DNA of 64,000 bases. Origin: Gulosibacter sediminis. Lineage in GTDB: Bacteria > Actinomycetota > Actinomycetes > Actinomycetales > Microbacteriaceae. The stretch is from the NCBI RefSeq assembly GCF_023370115.1, contig NZ_CP097160.1, positions 248,001 through 312,000 on the forward strand, read 5' to 3'. Position 1 is the first letter of the stretch; the number at the start of each line of letters is the position of its first letter. Under the pieces are notes generated by a model. It was not told the origin of the DNA, searched no databases, and was given only the letters and a program-made list of their open reading frames with translations. Below are positions 59,346-64,000 of the stretch, one piece after another. Both the position numbers and the translations under genes were made by a program.

Positions 59346-62300
59346 GTGCGCATCTCGATCAAGCAGCTTGGTGCTGCGGCGCTCGCGGTCGTGCTGGGAG
59401 CGGGCGCCGTCGCCTCGCTCGGCCAGCCCGACCCAGCATCCGCTGCGGCCGACGGCTCGACCGTCGTCATCAACGAGGTTTACGGCGGTGGCGGCAACAG
59501 CGGCGCCCCCTACAACCGCGACTTCGTTGAGCTCTACAACCCCACCGACGCTGCAATCGACCTGGGCGGCTACCAAGTCGTCCGCTACTCGGGTTCGGGT
59601 AACCCGCAGGGCGACACCGTCACCATCCCGGCGGGCACGACCATCGAGCCGGGCGCCACGCTCGTCGTCGGCGGCGCCTACGGCAGCAACACCTCGGCCG
59701 CCGACGTTCCCGTCGACGTCGAAGGCGAGTTCGCACTTGGCGCCTCGAACGGCGCGGTCGACCTCACCGACGCCTCGGGCGCCATCGTCGACCTCGTCGG
59801 CTTCGGCACGGTCGGCGGCAACGCCTTCGAGACCGCGGCCGCACCCGGCCTGAGCAACTCGACCTCGGCCCAGCGCATCCCCGACGGCGTCGACACCGAC
59901 GACAACAGCGCCGACTTCGCCGCCGCCGACCCGACCCCGGGTGCCCTCAACGACAGCGACGAAACCCCCGAGCCCACCGACCCCGTCGAGCCGACCGACC
60001 CGACCGAGCCCACCGACCCCGCCGAGTGCGACGTCGCGATTTCGGAGATCCAGGGCACGGGCGCATCGACCCCGCTGCCGACCGACCAGGCCGTCACCAC
60101 CTGCGGCGTCGTGACCGCGTCGTACACCACCGGCGGCCTCAACGGCTTCTACCTGCAGACCCCGACGACGGATGCTGCGGGCCAACCGGTCGAGCAGGCC
60201 GACGACGCCTCGAACGGCATCTTCGTCTACACGAACAACGCGCCGACCGTCGCGATCGGCGACTCGGTGCAGGTCACGGGTACTCCGAACGAGTACTACG
60301 GCCTCACCCAGCTCGTGCAGCCGAACATCACCGCGGTCGACGCGCTCGGCACCGTCGAGCCACTTGAGCTCGCCGCGTGGCCGACCACCGAAGACGAGCG
60401 CGAACTCTACGAGGGCATGCTCGTCACGCCGCAGGGCACCTACACGGTGACCGACAACTACACGCTCAACAGCTACGGCGAGGTCGGTCTGGCCTTCGGC
60501 GATGGCCCGCTCGTGAACGCGACCGAGGTCGGTGCTCCCGGCTCGGCCGAGGCGCAGGCCCAGGTCGACGAGAACACGGCCCGCGCCGTGTTGCTCGACG
60601 ACGGCTCGAGCTGGAATTACCAGAGCAACGCGACGGCGAAGAACTCGCCGCTGCCCTACCTCAGCCTGCAGACGCCGGTCACGGTCGGCGCCACCGCGAG
60701 CTTCGAGCAGCCGATGATCGTCTCGTACGGCTTCGACATGTGGCGCTTCCAACCGCAGCAGCAGGTCGTCGGCGCCGAGAACGCGCCCGTGAGCTTCAGC
60801 GAGGTGCGTGAGGATGCGCCGGTCGACTTCTCGGGTTCCGACTACTCGGTCGCCTCGTTCAACGTGCTCAACTACTTCACGACCCTCGGCACCGACGAGG
60901 CCGGCTGTGCCTACTACACCGACCGCGAGGGCAACCCGACGACGGCGAACGACTGCACCGTCCGCGGCGCCTACGACACCGAGAACTTCGAGCGCCAGCA
61001 GGTGAAGATCGTGAACGCGATCAACGCGCTCGACGCATCCGTCATCGCACTCGAGGAGATCGAGGACTCGAGCGACTTCGGTCAGGACCGCGACGCGGCC
61101 CTCGCCAACCTCGTCGACGAGCTCAACGCCGCCGCCGGGAGCGACAAGTGGTCGTACGTGGCCTCGCCCGACACGGTGCCCGCGAACGGTGACGACGTCA
61201 TCCGTACCGCGTTCATCTACCAGGATGCTGAGGTCAGCTATGTCGATGGCTCGACCGAGATTCTCGACGACAGCGCGTTCGTGAACGCTCGCGCGCCGCT
61301 CGCCGCGACCTTCGCCCCCGTTGCGAACGAGGACGAGCACTTCGTCGTCATCGCGAACCACTTCAAGTCGAAGGGTGGCTCGGGCGAGGGCGACAACGCG
61401 AACAACGACGACGGCAACCCCGCCTCGGCGACGGGCGGCTGGAACGGCGACCGCGTGCGCCAGGCCCAGGCGCTGCTCGAGTTCGCGGAGGCGCAGCAGG
61501 CCGAGCAGTCGACCGACCTCCTCTTCATCACGGGTGACCTCAACTCGTACTCGATGGAGGCGCCGGTGACGACGCTGACCGACGCGGGCTACGTGCCGGT
61601 CGCATCGGACGGCTCGGAGTACAGCTACCTCTACACCTCGGAGCTCGCGACCGGCGGCAAGATCGGTACGGTCGGCTCGCTCGACCACATCCTGCTCTCG
61701 CCGGCCGCCGCCGAGCAGATGAACGGTTCGGACATCTGGACGATCAACGCCTACGAGCCGATCGCCCTCGAGTACAGCCGCTTCAACGCGAACGTCACGA
61801 ACTTCTACGACGAGAGCCCGTACCGCGCATCGGACCACAACCCGATCATCGTGGGCATGTCAACGACGCCGGTTGAGACGCCGGAGCCGACCCCGACCCC
61901 GGAGCCGACCGAGACGCCGGATCCGACCGAGACCACCGCGCCGACGACCCCGTCGACCGAGACCCCGGAGCCTACCGCCTCGGAGACCGAGTCGGAGGAG
62001 CCCCAGCTCGTCACCGAGCAGGAGCACTACACGGCCGCCGAGTCGGCCGCGGGCATCAAGTACGTCGGCGTGAACTTCGCCGCGAACGCGTCGGTGAACA
62101 TCGCGATCTCGATCGACGGTGGCGAGCCGCAGAGCGTTGAGTCGCTCACGGCCGACGCCGACGGCACGATCACTGGCCAGTTGACGTACCAGGCGGTTGA
62201 TTCCGAGAACGGTGCGGTCATCGAGGACAACCTGCCCTGGCCGGCCGGTTCGTACACGATCGTCGCGACGCAGGGCGACCTCTCGGCGACCGTGAGCTTC

Positions 62301-62558
62301 ACGGTTGGCGAGGACGCTGCGGCGACCGACGGCACCGCGACCGCGACCGCCTCGGCGACCGCGACCAGCGACCCGAGCGACACCGACCCCGCGACCGCCA
62401 CGAGCATCCCGGCCGACGGCACCAACAACGCGGGCGACCAGCTCGCGACGACCGGTGCGAACGAGAGCGCGATGTTCATGGGCATCGCGTCGGGCGTCAT
62501 CGCGCTCGCGCTCGGCGGAGCGCTCGTGCTGCTGCGCCGTCGTAACAACGAGGCGTAA
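59346..62558 (+). CDS. Cell-wall-anchored ExeM/NucH-family extracellular nuclease
   Basis: 1070 residues from GTG 59346 (GAGGA 8 nt upstream; GTG 59331 possible). A signal peptide (KQLGAAALAVVLGAGAVASL) leads to: a lamin-tail domain (about 30-165, VINEVYGGGGNSGAPYNRDFVELYNPT), an OB-fold nuclease domain (about 215-500), an endonuclease/exonuclease/phosphatase domain (about 500-840: SVASFNVLNYF, ALEEIED, ITGDLNSYSME, SDHNPI), a Thr/Pro/Glu-rich spacer, an Ig-like domain, and a sortase signal LATTG followed by a membrane helix and basic tail RRRNNEA. The motif is the LAxTG variant. It would degrade extracellular DNA at the cell surface, for nutrients or biofilm control. Confidence 0.92.
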   Translation: MRISIKQLGAAALAVVLGAGAVASLGQPDPASAAADGSTVVINEVYGGGGNSGAPYNRDFVELYNPTDAAIDLGGYQVVRYSGSGNPQGDTVTIPAGTTIEPGATLVVGGAYGSNTSAADVPVDVEGEFALGASNGAVDLTDASGAIVDLVGFGTVGGNAFETAAAPGLSNSTSAQRIPDGVDTDDNSADFAAADPTPGALNDSDETPEPTDPVEPTDPTEPTDPAECDVAISEIQGTGASTPLPTDQAVTTCGVVTASYTTGGLNGFYLQTPTTDAAGQPVEQADDASNGIFVYTNNAPTVAIGDSVQVTGTPNEYYGLTQLVQPNITAVDALGTVEPLELAAWPTTEDERELYEGMLVTPQGTYTVTDNYTLNSYGEVGLAFGDGPLVNATEVGAPGSAEAQAQVDENTARAVLLDDGSSWNYQSNATAKNSPLPYLSLQTPVTVGATASFEQPMIVSYGFDMWRFQPQQQVVGAENAPVSFSEVREDAPVDFSGSDYSVASFNVLNYFTTLGTDEAGCAYYTDREGNPTTANDCTVRGAYDTENFERQQVKIVNAINALDASVIALEEIEDSSDFGQDRDAALANLVDELNAAAGSDKWSYVASPDTVPANGDDVIRTAFIYQDAEVSYVDGSTEILDDSAFVNARAPLAATFAPVANEDEHFVVIANHFKSKGGSGEGDNANNDDGNPASATGGWNGDRVRQAQALLEFAEAQQAEQSTDLLFITGDLNSYSMEAPVTTLTDAGYVPVASDGSEYSYLYTSELATGGKIGTVGSLDHILLSPAAAEQMNGSDIWTINAYEPIALEYSRFNANVTNFYDESPYRASDHNPIIVGMSTTPVETPEPTPTPEPTETPDPTETTAPTTPSTETPEPTASETESEEPQLVTEQEHYTAAESAAGIKYVGVNFAANASVNIAISIDGGEPQSVESLTADADGTITGQLTYQAVDSENGAVIEDNLPWPAGSYTIVATQGDLSATVSFTVGEDAAATDGTATATASATATSDPSDTDPATATSIPADGTNNAGDQLATTGANESAMFMGIASGVIALALGGALVLLRRRNNEA

Positions 62559-62581
62559 GCCAGTCGCCTTCGGGTGATCCG

Positions 62582-62625
62582 CGGCGGCGGTCGGAGCTTC
62601 GACTCCGGCCGCCGCCGCCGTTTCC
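62582..62625. terminator. Bidirectional terminator-like hairpin
   Basis: Arms at 62582-62596 and 62603-62617 (CGGCGGCGG.CGGAG and its complement) pair with one G-T position around a 6-base loop, in the gap between the convergent nuclease and VOC genes. Confidence 0.6.
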
Positions 62626-62666
62626 GCCGGAAAATCGGGCTAACCGCGACACCCATGCGGGAGAGG

Positions 62667-63122
62667 TCAGTTCGCGGTGACGGTGACGCTCCAGGTGACG
62701 CCGAACCGGTCGGTGAGCATCCCGAAGCCGGCGCTCCAGGCTGATGCGGCGAGCGGCTCGACGATCGTGGCGCCCGCCGCGAGCGCATCCCAGTAACCCC
62801 GCAGTTCCTCGAGGCTGTCGGAGCTGATGGAGACGAACAGGGCCTGGTCGGTCACCGTGGTGTGGTTCTCGCGGCGGGTCGCGCCGCTGCCGGCGATGCC
62901 GCCCTCGGTCTGGCCAGGGATGTCGTAGCCCATGACGCGGAAACCGTTGTCGGCGGCGACGAGACCGAAGACGACCTTGTCGGCGCCGGGGACCTCGGCC
63001 GGCATGCCGAAGTCGGCGTAGGTGTTGATGACGACGTGCCCGCCGAACACGGAGCCGTAGAACTCGAGCGCTGCACGTGCATCGCCGCGAAAGTTCAGGT
63101 GGGTGGTGGTTTGGATGCTCAT
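62667..63122 (-). CDS. VOC-family protein (PhnB-like)
   Basis: 151 residues. N-terminus HLNFRGDARAALEFYGSVFGGHVVINTYADFG is the glyoxalase/bleomycin-resistance (PhnB) pattern, and the second betaalphabetabetabeta unit has ATIVEPLAASAWSAGFGMLTDRFGVTWSVTV. Proteins of this type are often of unknown function. Its metal ligands are not obvious. AGGAG lies 6 nt before the start. It is divergent from the WYL regulator gene, which may control it. Confidence 0.85.
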   Translation of the reverse strand: MSIQTTTHLNFRGDARAALEFYGSVFGGHVVINTYADFGMPAEVPGADKVVFGLVAADNGFRVMGYDIPGQTEGGIAGSGATRRENHTTVTDQALFVSISSDSLEELRGYWDALAAGATIVEPLAASAWSAGFGMLTDRFGVTWSVTVTAN

Positions 63123-63211
63123 GGCTGCTCCTAGCGTTGAATATCGACCGGTCTCGGTCGGTAATTCGAGCCTCGCAGGCCACTAGGTCAAATCATGTCC
63201 TAGTTGAGTCG

Positions 63212-63217
63212 TAAGGT
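63212..63217 (+). promoter_or_regulatory. -10 box (TAAGGT) for leaderless WYL-regulator transcript
   Basis: TAAGGT ends 6 nt before ATG 63224 and no ribosome binding site is seen. Confidence 0.4.
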
Positions 63218-63223
63218 TCAACC

Positions 63224-64000
63224 ATGACCACCCCGACATCGCGACTCCTGAAACTGCTGTCGTTGCTGCAAACGCACCGCGACTGGCCTGGCTCGGTGCT
63301 CGCGGAACGGCTTGAGGTGAGCGCCCGCACGGTGCGGCGCGACGTCGAGCGCCTTCGCGAAATGGGCTACACGATCGACGCGACCATGGGCAGCGATGGG
63401 GGATACCGGCTCGCGGCCGGCAGCGACCTGCCGCCGATGCTGTTCGACGATGACCAGACCGTCGCGATCGCAGTCGCGTTGCAGGCCGCCACCGTCGTAG
63501 GGGCGGAAATCGGTGAGGGTGCGATTCGGGCACTGGCGACGATGCGGCAAGTAATGCCGTCCCGCTTGCGCCGCCGCCTCGATGCGCTCGAGGTCACTGC
63601 GATTCGGCAGCGTCCGGGTGTAGGCGCTCCTGGTGAGATCTCGATCGAGGTGCTGCTGTCACTGGCAACGACAATCCGCGCCCGAGAGGTGCTTCGCTTC
63701 GACTATGCCCCGCGCGTCGCGTCGGCAGATGATTCATTCCTCCCACCGAGGCGGGTCGAGCCGCATCACCTCGTCACCGCGCAGGGCCGTTGGTACCTGC
63801 TCGCGTGGGACCTGGAGCGAGACGATTGGCGTACGTTCAGCGTCGATCGGATTGCGCCTCGCACCCCGACGGGTTCGCGCTTCACTCCGCGCGAGGCGCC
63901 GGGCGGCGACGTGCACGAGTTCGTCTTGGCCCATTTCAAGGGCTCCGACGTCAATCAGTGGCCGTACCGCGGCACCGTCATCCTTGACCTCCCCGTTGAG
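63224..64000 (+). CDS. WYL-domain transcriptional regulator, partial (cut by window edge)
   Basis: 259 codons visible; the gene continues past the window. The N-terminal HTH (SRLLKLLSLLQTHRDWPGSVLAERLEVSARTVRRDVERLREMGY) is of the HTH_11/DeoR type. The second part begins GAPGEISIEVLLSLATTIRARE; the segment RVEPHHLVTAQGRWYLLAWDLERDDWRTFSVDRI is the WYL fold, which binds nucleic acids or small ligands. Divergent from the VOC gene across about 100 bases, and so probably its regulator. Confidence 0.87.
   Translation, partial: MTTPTSRLLKLLSLLQTHRDWPGSVLAERLEVSARTVRRDVERLREMGYTIDATMGSDGGYRLAAGSDLPPMLFDDDQTVAIAVALQAATVVGAEIGEGAIRALATMRQVMPSRLRRRLDALEVTAIRQRPGVGAPGEISIEVLLSLATTIRAREVLRFDYAPRVASADDSFLPPRRVEPHHLVTAQGRWYLLAWDLERDDWRTFSVDRIAPRTPTGSRFTPREAPGGDVHEFVLAHFKGSDVNQWPYRGTVILDLPVE

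Noticed and set aside
59253-61838. Long minus-strand open frame opposite the nuclease gene
   Set aside because: Same cause; the translation is Val/Arg/Gly-rich without motifs, while the plus strand encodes a clear nuclease.
1-64000. CRISPR arrays, tRNA and rRNA genes
   Set aside because: No regularly spaced repeat array, no tRNA T-loop/acceptor pattern and no rRNA-like sequence was seen on either strand.

Overview
The window reads as the chromosome of a high-GC Gram-positive actinobacterium, most likely a member of the Microbacteriaceae. This rests on the strong G/C third-position bias of most genes, the frequent GGATGC/GCATCC words, the DUF2520-panC-lysS-clpC neighbourhood, the DUF6226 protein, and several -10 boxes of TANNNT type placed 6-7 nt before a start codon (leaderless transcripts). 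No rRNA, tRNA or CRISPR array was recognised. The species cannot be named from this sequence.

Region 1 (1-14628) is a cell-surface glycan locus. The left part has visibly lower G+C than the rest of the window. It holds the end of a UDP-ManNAc dehydrogenase (wecC type), a TupA-like ATP-grasp protein and a DUF6270 protein on the plus strand, then an ISL3 insertion sequence nested in remnants of a related element. A seven-gene minus-strand operon follows: a GT4 glycosyltransferase, an ABC-2 polysaccharide exporter (permease plus ATPase), wecB, a membrane coiled-coil protein, and two large CgeB-like glycosyltransferase fusions. WecB and WecC would supply UDP-ManNAcA, and the ABC pair would export the finished polymer.

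Region 2 (14802-32109) carries a secreted GH78 alpha-L-rhamnosidase with two chitin-binding modules, a universal stress protein, several lipoproteins, and the conserved DUF2520, panC and lysS genes. Between DUF2520 and panC sits an insertion: a YdcF-like protein, an asparagine-synthase-like protein, an LppP/LprE protein, and a RelA/SpoT-domain protein with a 74-residue partner. A 73-bp nested palindrome follows.

Region 3 (32232-42867) starts with clpC, which is preceded by a full match to the ClgR operator consensus. A catabolic locus follows: a hydroxyacid dehydrogenase, a tandem Lrp regulator, a divergent polar amino-acid ABC transporter, a DAO-family FAD oxidoreductase and a HAD hydrolase.

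Region 4 (43247-55617) is a Wzx/Wzy-type exopolysaccharide cluster: CapD/PglF-like dehydratase, PglE-like aminotransferase, two GTs, a flippase, a polymerase, a Wzz/BY-kinase, a low-molecular-weight tyrosine phosphatase, a UDP-glucuronate epimerase and a second YdcF-like protein. No initiating phosphoglycosyl transferase is present. The promoter region of the first gene has several TTCACC half-sites.

Region 5 (55828-64000) has an MFS transporter, a divergent leaderless pair (Ppx phosphatase and amino-acid N-acetyltransferase), a cell-wall-anchored ExeM/NucH nuclease, a VOC protein and a WYL regulator cut by the window edge. Four copies of a palindromic intergenic element surround the ppx/acetyltransferase pair.
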